This document shows, one piece after another, positions 1-9,313 of a stretch of DNA of 64,000 nt. The stretch is from positions 1 through 64,000 of the forward strand of contig QCHH01000001.1 in assembly GCA_003279585.1 (NCBI GenBank), in the 5' to 3' direction. Source of the stretch: Prochlorococcus sp. AG-402-A08. Lineage in GTDB: Bacteria > Cyanobacteriota > Cyanobacteriia > PCC-6307 > Cyanobiaceae. How positions within the stretch are numbered: the first letter of the stretch is position 1; every line of letters begins with the position of its first letter. Made by a program: the position numbers and the translations under genes. The notes under the pieces were generated by a model. The model did not search any database and was not told the origin of the DNA. It saw only the letters and a program-made list of their open reading frames with translations.

Positions 1-161
1 TCTCAGATTGAAGGAAAACGTTTTTTAGCAAAGATTTAAGAAAATCGGTTGATTTGCTTTTTTTTCTCTTTCAAGACTTTTTTATGAATTTAATCCTTTC
101 TCTTTTACCAAAGAAACTTAATTTATAAATGAAAAAATAATTTTAAGTGTTGCTTCTTTCG

Positions 162-806
162 CTACTGATTTCTTCTTGGAGCTCCTCTTCTTTTAACTAA
201 AACTTTAAGAACGTCTTCCCAGGAAACGTTTTGATGGGCTAAAGAAACTTGCATATGGAAAAGTAGATCGGCAGCCTCATTAGCAATTGAAATAGGATTT
301 TTATCTTTACAAGCCATAATAAATTCGGCTGTTTCTTCGCCTATCTTTTTTAGGATTTTATTATTGCCTTCCTCTAGGAGACTATTTGTATAGCTGCCCT
401 CTTCAGGATTACGTTTACGACTCTCTATCACTTTGAATAATTCACTACATGCATCAGATGGAGGGTAAAGAACGTCTTCATTTGTTTCTAAATCTTTAAA
501 GAAACAACTTCTTTTCCCTTTATGACAGGCGATTGAACCAATTTGCTCAATTGATAAAAGTATTGTATCTGAATCGCAATCAGTTCTAATTCCTTTCAGT
601 TTTTGAAAATGACCGCTCGTTTTCCCTTTGTGCCAAAGTTCTTTCCTTGACCGACTCCAATAGTGAACTTCACCAGATTCTAATGTTTTCGTAATGGATT
701 CTTTGTTCATCCATGCCATCATTAAAATTGAGCCATCGACCCAATCTTGAGCTATGGCTGGGATCAGTCCATTTTGATCAAAATGTAGATCATCTATAAA
801 AAGCAT
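162..806 (-). CDS. hisI: Bifunctional phosphoribosyl-AMP cyclohydrolase / phosphoribosyl-ATP pyrophosphatase (HisIE)
   Basis: This protein carries out steps 2 and 3 of histidine synthesis: it hydrolyses phosphoribosyl-ATP to phosphoribosyl-AMP, then opens the purine ring. The N-terminal HisI half (about residues 1-110) shows MMAWMNKES, YWSRSRKELWHKG, the metal-binding DCDSD and the zinc CHKGKRSC motif. The C-terminal HisE half (about 115-214) shows the helical pyrophosphatase signature KIGEETAEFIMA and EAADLLFHM. Its 214 aa is normal for the fused enzyme. The start is an ATG. It is divergent from the PTPS-like gene, with a 76-bp gap that must hold both promoters. No other his gene is adjacent, as is usual for scattered his genes in cyanobacteria. 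Confidence 0.96.
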   Translation of the reverse strand: MLFIDDLHFDQNGLIPAIAQDWVDGSILMMAWMNKESITKTLESGEVHYWSRSRKELWHKGKTSGHFQKLKGIRTDCDSDTILLSIEQIGSIACHKGKRSCFFKDLETNEDVLYPPSDACSELFKVIESRKRNPEEGSYTNSLLEEGNNKILKKIGEETAEFIMACKDKNPISIANEAADLLFHMQVSLAHQNVSWEDVLKVLVKRRGAPRRNQ

Positions 807-882
807 TTTTAATTAAGCCAAATAGGCTTTTAACTCTAATTATTTAAATTTAATCCTCTATTGGTTTTTTATTCATCTATTT

Positions 883-1380
883 ATGACGATTAAAGATATT
901 AAATTTAATTGCTCAAAGCATTTTAAAGACTATCCATGCTCACACCGTCAATGGAAACATAAAGGACATTGTCGTTATGTTCATGGATACAGTCGAAGCT
1001 TTACCTTTTGTTTTGCTTCAAACGAACTTGATGAAAATGGCTTCGTTGTAGATTTTTCAAGTCTGAGACCTTTGGAAGAGAAGTTAAGAGAGCATTTTGA
1101 TCATACTTTTTTAGTAAATTTTGATGATCCTCTTCTTGAAACATGGAAAGACCTTCACTCTAGAGAAATACTAGATCTTAGAGTTATGAATAATGTTGGT
1201 ATGGAATCAACCGCTGAATTAGTGTGGGGATGGGCTAATGATTTATTATTTTCAAGAGAACAAGGTAGATCTTGTTGTTGGAAAGCAATAGCACATGAAA
1301 ATGATTTTAATTCCGCTTGTTATACCTTCCTCCCTGAGTGGTTCAATCCTGAAGATAGTAAGACTAAGACTTCTTGTTGA
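883..1380 (+). CDS. 6-pyruvoyl-tetrahydropterin / 6-carboxytetrahydropterin synthase-like protein
   Basis: A QueD/PTPS-fold protein of 165 aa. The family converts 7,8-dihydroneopterin triphosphate into tetrahydropterin products for queuosine or pterin synthesis. Visible family features are the early zinc His (CSHRQW), the C-x3-H-G motif (HCRYVHGY), the FVVDFSSLRPLEE segment, the catalytic-region FDHTFLVNF and a late Glu in AIAHEND. The third zinc ligand, normally the last His of the HGH motif, is Tyr here (HGY). The metal site may therefore differ and the substrate is uncertain. It is a single gene between hisIE (divergent) and clpB (convergent). Fold assignment is good; the exact reaction is inferred. 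Confidence 0.85.
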   Translation: MTIKDIKFNCSKHFKDYPCSHRQWKHKGHCRYVHGYSRSFTFCFASNELDENGFVVDFSSLRPLEEKLREHFDHTFLVNFDDPLLETWKDLHSREILDLRVMNNVGMESTAELVWGWANDLLFSREQGRSCCWKAIAHENDFNSACYTFLPEWFNPEDSKTKTSC

Positions 1381-1404
1381 AGAACAATTAACGTTTAAAG
1401 CTTT

Positions 1405-3996
1405 TTAGTTGAAAATTAATTTTGAGTCTTTATTTTCTATCTTTATAGTGCTTCCTTCTTTATATTTGCCTTTAAGGATATATTTTGCTATTTCACTTTC
1501 TAATTCTTTTTGAATAACTCTTTTTAAGGGTCTAGCACCATAACTTGGGTTGTATCCAATTTCAGTAATCAAAGATAAGACATCACCATCAATTTCAAGC
1601 TCGATTCCTTTAGCTTCTAACCTTTCTCTTAAACGATTTAATTGTAAATCGACTACTTTAAGTAGAGTTTCTCTTTTAAGCGGTTCAAAATTAATTATTT
1701 CATCAAGCCTATTTAGGAACTCAGGCCTGAAATTTGATTTCAGTTCTTGATTAATAAGTTCATCTATATTTGTCGACGAATTATTAGTTACATCATTTTC
1801 AGAGATTAATTCGCTTCCTAAATTACTGGTGAGAATAATAATAGTGTTTTTGAAATTTGTTGTTCTTCCTTGTCCATCAGTTACTCTGCCTTCGTCAAGT
1901 ATCTGTAGCAATACATTGAAAACATCTTTATGTGCTTTTTCAATTTCATCGAAGAGCAAAACGCAATAAGGTTTTCTTCTGATTGCTTCTGTTAATTGTC
2001 CACCTGCTTCGTAACCAACGTAACCAGGAGGAGCACCAATTAAACGACTTATAGAGTGTTTTTCCATATATTCAGACATGTCTATTCTAATTAGAGCATT
2101 TTCACTATCAAAAAGTTGAGAGGCCAAAGCCTTAGATAATTCTGTTTTACCAACGCCTGTCGGTCCTAAAAATAGAAAACTTGCTATTGGTTTGTTTGGA
2201 TCACTAAGCCCTGTCCTTGATCTTTGTATGGCAGATGATATGGATTGGACGGCTTTATTTTGACCAATAACTTTTTTATGAAGCTCAGATTCAAGATTGA
2301 GTAATTTTTCAATTTCAGTTTGCGCAAGTCTTTTAACTGGGATAGATGTCCACTTTGCAATAATTTCAGCTACATCATCAGCGACAACCTCCTCTCTCAA
2401 AAGTGATTTCTCAGCATTGTGAGATGAATTTTTTAAATTAAGTTCTTTAGATTTTAAATTTTGTTGATAATTCACAAGGGTGCCGTATTCAAGTTCAGCC
2501 GCCCTGTTGAGGTCATAATTCCTCTTTGCTTTTTCTATTTCTAGTTGTACTTTCTCTATTTCTTCTTTAAGTATTGAAATTTCTTCGATTGACTCTTTCT
2601 CTTGTTCCCATTTCTTGTTTACTTCAATTTGATTTTTTGTTAATAATGCTAGTTCCGTAGTAATTAATTCGAGTCTCTCTTTACTAGAAGAATCTGACTC
2701 ACCTTGCAAAGATAATTTCTCCATCTCAAGTTGGATGATTTTTCTATCAATCTCATCAATTTCTTCTGGTTTTGATGTTATTTCCATCTTTAAACGTGAG
2801 GCTGATTCATCTATTAGATCGATAGCTTTATCAGGTAAAAACCTCTCGGGTATATACCTATCACTCAATATCGCCGCAGCTATTAGAGCGTTATCAGAGA
2901 TACGAACACCATGATGGACTTCATATCTTTCTTTTAGTCCTCGTAAGATCGAAATCGTATCTTGGACTGAGGGTTGTTTTACAAGTATTTGCTGAAATCT
3001 TCTTTCCAGCGCAGGGTCTTTCTCAAAATGTTCTCTATGTTCATTGATGGTTGTTGCTCCAATACATCTCAGTTCACCTCTGGCAAGCATTGGTTTTAGG
3101 AGATTACTTGCGTCCATTGCTCCACCACTCGCTCCTGCTCCGACGACAGTATGAATTTCATCGATGAACAAAATTATTTTTCCTTCTGAATCTGTGACGT
3201 TTTTAAGAACTGACTTAAGTCTCTCTTCAAATTCACCACGGAATTTTGCACCTGCTATTAGAGCCCCCATGTCTAAAGAAATTAATTGACGGTCTTCAAG
3301 GGCTTTAGGAACATCTCCGTTGATAATTCTTTGTGCTAAACCTTCAATGATTGCTGTTTTACCCACTCCAGCTTCCCCAATCAATACGGGATTATTTTTA
3401 GTTCTACGGCTAAGTATTTGAATTGTTCTTCGGATTTCCTCATCTCTTCCAATTACAGGATCTAATTGTCCATCTCTGGCTGCAGAAGTAAGGTCTAGGC
3501 CGTACTTCTGAAGAGCTTCGTAGCTATTTTCAGCATTTTTCTGGGTCACTTTTTTGTCCCCTCTAATTGCATTTATAGCCTTAATAAGGCTATTTTTGGA
3601 GATTTGATTTTGTTCAAATAACCTATGACAAACTCTCTCGTCATCAAATAGGGAAATCACTAAATGTTCGCTTGAAATAAAGTTATCTTCGAATGACTCT
3701 TTAATGTTTTTTGCTCTTGAAATTGAAAAAGATATATTTTTGCCAAAGAAAATTGATTCTTGAGCTTTCAGCATTTTTGGTTGGTTCTTTATAAATTCTT
3801 CTATTTCTGTAAGTAGCTTTCTTATTGTCCCGCCAGATCTTTCTATTGCTTTTATTGCGATTTCATTCTTCTTTAGAAGAGACCAAAGAAGATGTTCTGT
3901 TTCTAAAGTCTGTTGTTTTTCAGTTAATGCTAAATCTTTTGCATCAATGATCCCTTGCCAAGCACTGTTAGTAAAATCATCAGGATTTACCCTCAT
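1405..3996 (-). CDS. clpB: ATP-dependent disaggregase ClpB
   Basis: Hsp100 chaperone that threads aggregated proteins through a hexameric ring, working with DnaK. The 863-aa order is standard: Clp N-domain repeats (1-145), NBD1 with Walker [10 protein letters not shown] (about 205) and Walker [10 protein letters not shown], a coiled-coil M-domain (about 410-530, rich in E/K/L heptads), then NBD2 with [10 protein letters not shown] (about 610), [10 protein letters not shown] and the sensor-2 region [10 protein letters not shown]. There is no ClpP-binding tripeptide loop typical of ClpA/ClpC, and the M-domain is full length, so ClpB fits better than ClpC. Cyanobacteria often carry two ClpB paralogues; which one this is cannot be decided here. 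A 385-bp gene-free stretch lies upstream. Confidence 0.96.
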   Translation of the reverse strand: MRVNPDDFTNSAWQGIIDAKDLALTEKQQTLETEHLLWSLLKKNEIAIKAIERSGGTIRKLLTEIEEFIKNQPKMLKAQESIFFGKNISFSISRAKNIKESFEDNFISSEHLVISLFDDERVCHRLFEQNQISKNSLIKAINAIRGDKKVTQKNAENSYEALQKYGLDLTSAARDGQLDPVIGRDEEIRRTIQILSRRTKNNPVLIGEAGVGKTAIIEGLAQRIINGDVPKALEDRQLISLDMGALIAGAKFRGEFEERLKSVLKNVTDSEGKIILFIDEIHTVVGAGASGGAMDASNLLKPMLARGELRCIGATTINEHREHFEKDPALERRFQQILVKQPSVQDTISILRGLKERYEVHHGVRISDNALIAAAILSDRYIPERFLPDKAIDLIDESASRLKMEITSKPEEIDEIDRKIIQLEMEKLSLQGESDSSSKERLELITTELALLTKNQIEVNKKWEQEKESIEEISILKEEIEKVQLEIEKAKRNYDLNRAAELEYGTLVNYQQNLKSKELNLKNSSHNAEKSLLREEVVADDVAEIIAKWTSIPVKRLAQTEIEKLLNLESELHKKVIGQNKAVQSISSAIQRSRTGLSDPNKPIASFLFLGPTGVGKTELSKALASQLFDSENALIRIDMSEYMEKHSISRLIGAPPGYVGYEAGGQLTEAIRRKPYCVLLFDEIEKAHKDVFNVLLQILDEGRVTDGQGRTTNFKNTIIILTSNLGSELISENDVTNNSSTNIDELINQELKSNFRPEFLNRLDEIINFEPLKRETLLKVVDLQLNRLRERLEAKGIELEIDGDVLSLITEIGYNPSYGARPLKRVIQKELESEIAKYILKGKYKEGSTIKIENKDSKLIFN

Positions 3997-4340
3997 CCTT
4001 TAAATTAATTTTTTTCAGTTAGATACTATTCAAGTCTATTGATTGGATAAATATAAGAAAACCGTCATATTTTGATTTGGCACAATAAATTTGTGAGATC
4101 ACTTTAAGTTTTTGGAACTAATTAGTTAAATTTTTAAAATCTTAATTTTATCTACTTTAGACATATGATTCATATTGATTAGCATTTTTAATTAAAACTC
4201 TCCCATTTGATGGCGAATTAAAATTTTTTATAAACTAAAAACAAATCATTTGATGTTTTATCTCGCAATAGTTTCTAATCTAAAAAAATTATGCTTCGTT
4301 CTTTTTATTGAATTTCTAAATATATTTTTTCAAAAAAAAA
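3997..4340. other. Gene-free stretch upstream of clpB
   Basis: About 345 bp of very AT-rich sequence between the clpB start and the petE terminator hairpin. It must contain the clpB promoter and leader on the minus strand. I see no CIRCE-like heat-shock inverted repeat and no convincing -35/-10 pair. The plus-strand ORF at 4250 runs through the terminator and antisense into petE, so I treat it as spurious. Confidence 0.5.
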
Positions 4341-4360
4341 AGATGGGGGAGCCCCCATCT
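4332..4360 (-). terminator. Rho-independent terminator of petE
   Basis: On the minus strand a 9-bp perfect stem (AGATGGGGG / CCCCCATCT with a 2-nt centre) is followed at once by nine T residues. It lies 22 bp beyond the petE stop codon. This is the strongest intrinsic terminator in the window and fits a short, abundant monocistronic plastocyanin mRNA. Confidence 0.92.
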
Positions 4361-4381
4361 TTAATAAATTCTTTTGGGTAT

Positions 4382-4732
4382 TTAGTTGACTACGATTTTC
4401 CCAACCATTCCTGCACCCCTATGAGGCTCGCAGTAAAAGTCGTATGTACCAGCTGTGCTAAAAGTTCTCTCCCAAGACTCTCCTGGAGCAAAAGCTAAAT
4501 CTGGATGGCTTAGATCATCATTTCCGTCAAAAACGGCATTATGAGGAGCAAGTTTGTTGTTTACAAACTTTACGGTGTCGCCAGCGCTTATGTTTAGGGT
4601 GCTTGGTTCAAAAGCAAGCATTCCTGCATCGGTGCCAAGCTTAACTTCAACAGTTGAAGCATTCACATTGGATACGCCAATTACTAGAAATGCAAAAAAA
4701 GCAAATAACGCTGTTGAAATAGAACGAATCAT
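4382..4732 (-). CDS. petE: Plastocyanin precursor
   Basis: Soluble lumenal copper protein that carries electrons from cytochrome b6f to photosystem I. Residues 1 to about 25 form a signal peptide with a hydrophobic core ending in VNA. The mature part is a cupredoxin. The copper ligands are visible as His in LAPHNAVF, then Cys, His and Met in [11 protein letters not shown]. At 116 aa it matches cyanobacterial precursors. The gene stands alone: a strong terminator follows 22 bp downstream, and the next gene upstream (epimerase) is 54 bp away, so it probably has its own promoter. Confidence 0.98.
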   Translation of the reverse strand: MIRSISTALFAFFAFLVIGVSNVNASTVEVKLGTDAGMLAFEPSTLNISAGDTVKFVNNKLAPHNAVFDGNDDLSHPDLAFAPGESWERTFSTAGTYDFYCEPHRGAGMVGKIVVN

Positions 4733-4786
4733 GAAATTAATTCTTCTCTTTTTTTGATTTTACTACCTTAGCTTCTGTTTAACATT

Positions 4787-5773
4787 TTAGTGTTTAGTTA
4801 AACCAGAATTATGTAAAACTTGACTTAGAGTTTTGGCATAGCTGATACCCCCAAAGGTTTCAGGAGAGGTTACGGGCTCATGTATAAAGTGTTTTTGTCT
4901 AAGACTGAATCTATCCCAGTTTGTAATTTGAATTGGAAGTAACATCGTTAAAAGTTCAACAAGCCAAGTCCAAAGAGGGATTTGAGGGACTTTACTCATT
5001 CCTTTCCATTTTAGAAGCGTCTGAATTACCACATCAATACTTATATAGGGTTGCCCTAAAACCAATTTTTTTATTTTAGTGCCAGCAACAGCTTGTTCAG
5101 GTTTGAAATTAGAGGTGGCTAAATGCCCGCAAATGAAAGCAATATCTGCCGCGTGAATAAAATGAAACCTTGAAAATAATTTTATCCATCTTGCCAGCCA
5201 GATCCATTTCAATGCATCTCTAAGGCCTTTGGTAAGATAACTAGTTGGAAAATTACTTTTTCCGTCTAAACGACCACCAAAAACCAGTGTTGGGAATACA
5301 GCTATGACCTTAGTTGCAAGCTCATGTGATTCAAGCTCTCTGAGGCATTGTGCTTTCGTTTGTATATACTCTGTTCCATAGGTAAAAGCTTCCGGTAACA
5401 AATTTAAGTTTCTATCAAGAACACTTGCAGTTGAGAAATAAATTATTTGCTTGATATTGGAAGGATTTAGTAAATTGAGCAAATTTTTTACGGCATCAAC
5501 ATTTACTTCTTTCGCTCTTTTAGGATCACCCCAAGCAGTTGCAGTATGAATAACTCTATTGACTTCTGAAATTTCTTTCTTGAACTTATTTGATTGTCTC
5601 AAATCTCCGACTAAAATTTTAATCCTTGGATTTTCTAAATTTATTGAAGTTATTTTTTTTGGATCTCTAACCCATAAAAATAATTCTGAACTTGAGTTTT
5701 CGATTAGCCAATTTGTTATGTATTGTCCAACACATCCACTTGCACCAGTAATCAGAATTATTTCGTTTTTCAA
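4787..5773 (-). CDS. NAD(P)-dependent epimerase/dehydratase family protein
   Basis: Extended short-chain dehydrogenase of 328 aa. The N-terminal Rossmann motif [11 protein letters not shown] binds NAD(P), and the catalytic Tyr/Lys pair is seen as YIQTK near residue 137. The substrate is unknown; relatives act on nucleotide sugars, sterol-like or isoprenoid alcohols. It starts with TTG, and that codon overlaps the hemE stop as TTGA, which implies translational coupling to hemE. The coupling suggests, but does not prove, a link to tetrapyrrole or chlorophyll metabolism. There is no ATG near the Rossmann start, so TTG is the best choice. Confidence 0.88.
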   Translation of the reverse strand: MKNEIILITGASGCVGQYITNWLIENSSSELFLWVRDPKKITSINLENPRIKILVGDLRQSNKFKKEISEVNRVIHTATAWGDPKRAKEVNVDAVKNLLNLLNPSNIKQIIYFSTASVLDRNLNLLPEAFTYGTEYIQTKAQCLRELESHELATKVIAVFPTLVFGGRLDGKSNFPTSYLTKGLRDALKWIWLARWIKLFSRFHFIHAADIAFICGHLATSNFKPEQAVAGTKIKKLVLGQPYISIDVVIQTLLKWKGMSKVPQIPLWTWLVELLTMLLPIQITNWDRFSLRQKHFIHEPVTSPETFGGISYAKTLSQVLHNSGLTKH

Positions 5774-6828
5774 GATGAAACTTTTATAAGTTCATTGACG
5801 TTTTTGCCAGCTTCGAAAAATACTCTTGCATTTTCCTCTGGCGTCCCAGGAAGTATTCCATGACCAAGGTTAAGAATATGTTTTCTACCTTTGGCTTTTT
5901 TGACGACATCAACAATTCTTGATCTGATCGCATCAGGAGTACCAAACAAAAGTCCTGGATCAACATTTCCTTGCACTCCTACTGTTTGAGGCAGCCTTTT
6001 TAGTCCATCCGCCATATCAACAGTCCAATCTAAAGAGACTATATCTACTCCGGTTTGTCCCATCCTTTCAAGAACTCCGGCACTGCCAGAGATATATAAA
6101 ATCATGGGTGTATCTGGATGTTTCTCTTTTACTAAATTGACTACTTTTTGTTGATAAGGTGCAGCAAACTCGTCATAATCTTGTGGACTTAATTGTCCTG
6201 CCCATGAATCAAACATTTGAACTACTTGGGCCCCAGATTCAATTTGATAGGACAAATAGTTCGCAATTGATTCTGCAAAGTGATTTAAAAGTTGATGCAG
6301 CAGTTCTGGCTCTTGGAATGCCATCGCCTTTATAACTGCATAATTTTTGCTGCTTTTCCCTTCTACAACATAGGCAGCAAGAGTCCATGGAGCACCTACA
6401 AACCCAAGAACTGCAGCCTTGTTCCCAACGCTCTCTCTAAGCCTTCCAAGAACTTCACCAACAAAGGACATGCTCTCTTCTGGTTGAAGAGGCTTTAAGT
6501 CCTTTACCTGCTTGAGGCTTCTTATTGGGTCATTTATCAAGGGTCCTTTACTTTCAACGATGTCAAAGTTGATTCCCATTCCAGGAAGAGGAGTCAAGAT
6601 ATCTGAAAAAAGTATTACTCCATCTGGTTGAAAAGCTTTAAAAGGTTGCATTGAAATTTCATAAGAAAGATCGGGGTTTTCGGACCTTTCCCTGAAACTT
6701 GGGTGATTATCACGTAGGTCGCGATATACCTTCATGTATCTCCCCGCTTGTCGCATCATCCAAACCGGGGGCCTTTCAACATTTTCTCCGCGAGCGGCAC
6801 GAAGTAGTAAAGGAGTAGTTTCGTTCAT
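5770..6828 (-). CDS. hemE: Uroporphyrinogen decarboxylase
   Basis: Converts uroporphyrinogen III to coproporphyrinogen III by removing four acetate carboxyls, on the shared path to heme, chlorophyll and bilins. At 352 aa it has normal length. Diagnostic motifs are [15 protein letters not shown] near the N-terminus, the catalytic Asp in [12 protein letters not shown], and [13 protein letters not shown] near the C-terminus. It is the first gene of a two-gene unit with the epimerase, sharing the TTGA overlap. The 161-bp upstream gap to glgB should hold its promoter. Confidence 0.98.
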   Translation of the reverse strand: MNETTPLLLRAARGENVERPPVWMMRQAGRYMKVYRDLRDNHPSFRERSENPDLSYEISMQPFKAFQPDGVILFSDILTPLPGMGINFDIVESKGPLINDPIRSLKQVKDLKPLQPEESMSFVGEVLGRLRESVGNKAAVLGFVGAPWTLAAYVVEGKSSKNYAVIKAMAFQEPELLHQLLNHFAESIANYLSYQIESGAQVVQMFDSWAGQLSPQDYDEFAAPYQQKVVNLVKEKHPDTPMILYISGSAGVLERMGQTGVDIVSLDWTVDMADGLKRLPQTVGVQGNVDPGLLFGTPDAIRSRIVDVVKKAKGRKHILNLGHGILPGTPEENARVFFEAGKNVNELIKVSS

Positions 6829-6915
6829 TATTTTGTCCTTTTAATCGAAAAACTTACATGAAGCAGTAACTTGAAAATCATGAAATACGTTCTCTGCAAA
6901 AGTTCGTCATACCTT

Positions 6916-6948
6916 TTGAATTTTTACATCCGGACCACTGTTATAATT
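6916..6948 (+). promoter_or_regulatory. Promoter-like element in the hemE-glgB gap
   Basis: A perfect TATAAT at 6942-6947 on the plus strand, with a poor TTGAAT 20 bp upstream. It points toward the 3' end of glgB, so a transcript from it would be antisense to glgB. The spacing is not ideal and no ORF follows. It may be chance in AT-rich DNA. Confidence 0.2.
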
Positions 6949-6989
6949 AGGTTATGAGGCAAGGTTGAAACATTTCTATTCGAGGAAGG

Positions 6990-9257
6990 TTAATTCTTCT
7001 TGGATTTATGCTTTAGAACCAGAACGCTAAGAGGAGGAAGGCAAAGATCTATAGAATTTTCATAGCCATGTATGTTGTATGAATCTGTCGATTTCCCTCC
7101 CATATTTCCTAGATTTGAGCCTCCATATTGACTCGCATCTGTATTAAAAATTTCTTCATAGAATCCATCAACAGGCACACCTATTCTGTAATTAGAATGG
7201 TTTTGAGGTGTAAAGTTTGCCACTACTACTAACCATTCTCCATCAGCTTTTTCTCTTCTCATAAAACTGATCACTGAATTTTTATTATCATCGCAATCAA
7301 TCCACTGGAATCCGTATTCGTCAAAATCATTTCTCCATAAAGCAGGTTCCTTTTTGTATAAAGTATTCAAATCGTCTACTAATTTTTGTATTCCTTTGTG
7401 AGGTTCATAATTTAGAAGATCCCATTGCAAATCATCCCAAACATTCCATTCTTGGCGCTGCCCAAATTCCATTCCCATAAATATTGTTTTTTTACCTGGA
7501 TGTGTCCACATATATGCAAGCAAAGCTCGTGTATTTGCATACTTCTGCCAGTCATCGCCTGGCATTTTGTGTAAGAGATGACTTTTCCCATGAACAACTT
7601 CATCGTGGCTTAAAGCAAGCATAAAGTTTTCGGTAAAGTTATAACAAATTGAGAAAGTAATGTTGTTTTGATTGAATTGTCGAAACCATGGGTCAATTTC
7701 AAAATAATCGAGCATATCGTGCATCCAACCCATGTTCCATTTTAGGTTGAACCCTAGTCCACCCATGTCAGTTGGCTTGGTTACACCAGTCCATGTGGTT
7801 GATTCTTCGGCAATAGAAAGTGCACCTGGAAAATGTTGAAAAAGAACGTGATTAGCCTGTTGTAGAAATCTGACTGCTTCAAAATTTTCATTCCCTCCAT
7901 CTTCATTAGGTATCCATTCACCCTCCGGACGAAGATAGTCTTTGTAAAGCATTGATGCAACTGCATCAACGCGTATTCCATCTATATGAAATTGATCAAA
8001 CCAGAAAATTAGATTTGCAACTAAAAAATTACGAACTTCATTTCGACTGTAATTGAAAATTAATGTTCCCCATTCTTTGTGCTCACCAATTCTGGGATCT
8101 GAATGCTCGTATAGATGGCTGCCATCAAAATAAGCAAGCCCATGCTGATCTTTAGGGAAGTGGCCTGGGACCCAATCGAGAATGATTCCTATTCCCTCTC
8201 TATGGCATGAATCAACAAAGGCACGAAACTCATCTGGTGATCCATATCTACTTGTAGGCGCATACCAACCAGTTACTTGATACCCCCAAGAGCCATCAAA
8301 AGGATGCTCTGAAATTGGCATAAGCTCGATATGCGTGAAGCCTCTCTCTTTGACATAGGGAATGACCTTATTTGCCAACTCTTTGTATGTAAGCAATCTT
8401 GAGCCAGGCTTCATGTCTGCTGCTGGAACGGGGTCTCTATACTCTCCGTTTGAATTAACAAATGGATCGTCTGAGGAGGCATGCATCCAGCTTCCTAAAT
8501 GCATTTCATAAACTGATATTGGTTGCTCTAAAGGATCTCTGTTGTCACGATTGGATATCCAAAACTGATCATTCCATTGAAATGAATCGATTTTTGATAT
8601 GACTGAGCTTTTTGCAGGTCTTACTTCATGTTGAAAACCATAAGGGTCAGCTTTCTCATAGCAATGTCCTTTTTCGGTCCTGATTTCAAATTTGTACAAA
8701 TCTCCCTCACTTAGCCCAGGTATGAATAGTTCCCAAATTCCTCCTAAACGTTTTTGCATAGGGTGGTGTCGGCCATCCCATGAATTGATATCACCAATAA
8801 CTGAAACGCTTTTTGCATGAGGGGCCCATAAGCAAAACATAACTCCTTGCTTTTTATCAATTTCAGTAAGGTGAGCACCCATTTTTCGCCATATGTGATG
8901 GTGATTTCCCTCTGCGAAAAGATGTCTATCAATTTCACCCATCCACTCTTTTCGGAAGCTCCAAGGATCATGTTGAACATGTTCAATTCCTCCTCTATTT
9001 ACTTTTATCTGATAGTCATTACCAGGATCTTTTTCTAAAACACCCTCAAATATCCATTCATGGTTGGGATTTTGTAGTTGAATTTTTGTTTCTTGTGCTA
9101 TTAACTCAACTGCATTTGCCTCAGGCATCCATATTCGAATTATCCATTTATCTTTAAACGGTTGAGGACCAAGAATAGAAAAAGGACTTTCATGTCTGCA
9201 TTCAGAAAGCCTTTGTCCGTCATCTTTCAAAGAATCTAGAAGAATAGACACGGACAT
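6990..9257 (-). CDS. glgB: 1,4-alpha-glucan (glycogen) branching enzyme
   Basis: Cuts alpha-1,4 chains and rejoins them as alpha-1,6 branches in glycogen. At 755 aa it has two N-terminal CBM48/beta-sandwich regions followed by a GH13 barrel. The GH13 signatures are [19 protein letters not shown] (nucleophile Asp), SIAEESTTW (acid/base Glu) and [14 protein letters not shown]. The C-terminal beta domain ends in [13 protein letters not shown]. The start is an ATG. It partners functionally with glgA (37139) and glk (23332) in this window, but they are not co-transcribed. Confidence 0.98.
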   Translation of the reverse strand: MSVSILLDSLKDDGQRLSECRHESPFSILGPQPFKDKWIIRIWMPEANAVELIAQETKIQLQNPNHEWIFEGVLEKDPGNDYQIKVNRGGIEHVQHDPWSFRKEWMGEIDRHLFAEGNHHHIWRKMGAHLTEIDKKQGVMFCLWAPHAKSVSVIGDINSWDGRHHPMQKRLGGIWELFIPGLSEGDLYKFEIRTEKGHCYEKADPYGFQHEVRPAKSSVISKIDSFQWNDQFWISNRDNRDPLEQPISVYEMHLGSWMHASSDDPFVNSNGEYRDPVPAADMKPGSRLLTYKELANKVIPYVKERGFTHIELMPISEHPFDGSWGYQVTGWYAPTSRYGSPDEFRAFVDSCHREGIGIILDWVPGHFPKDQHGLAYFDGSHLYEHSDPRIGEHKEWGTLIFNYSRNEVRNFLVANLIFWFDQFHIDGIRVDAVASMLYKDYLRPEGEWIPNEDGGNENFEAVRFLQQANHVLFQHFPGALSIAEESTTWTGVTKPTDMGGLGFNLKWNMGWMHDMLDYFEIDPWFRQFNQNNITFSICYNFTENFMLALSHDEVVHGKSHLLHKMPGDDWQKYANTRALLAYMWTHPGKKTIFMGMEFGQRQEWNVWDDLQWDLLNYEPHKGIQKLVDDLNTLYKKEPALWRNDFDEYGFQWIDCDDNKNSVISFMRREKADGEWLVVVANFTPQNHSNYRIGVPVDGFYEEIFNTDASQYGGSNLGNMGGKSTDSYNIHGYENSIDLCLPPLSVLVLKHKSKKN

Positions 9258-9313
9258 GACTTATTTCTGAAATAGCTAGTTAGCTTAATCCTATGCAAGT
9301 AAATATTGAACCC

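Noticed and set aside
1-39. Possible C-terminal tail (SQIEGKRFLAKI, then stop) of a plus-strand gene entering from the left edge
   Set aside because: Only 12 codons, no recognisable motif, and other frames are equally possible; cannot be supported from this window.
4250-4498. Plus-strand 82-aa ORF
   Set aside because: Runs through the petE terminator and antisense to petE; a shadow.
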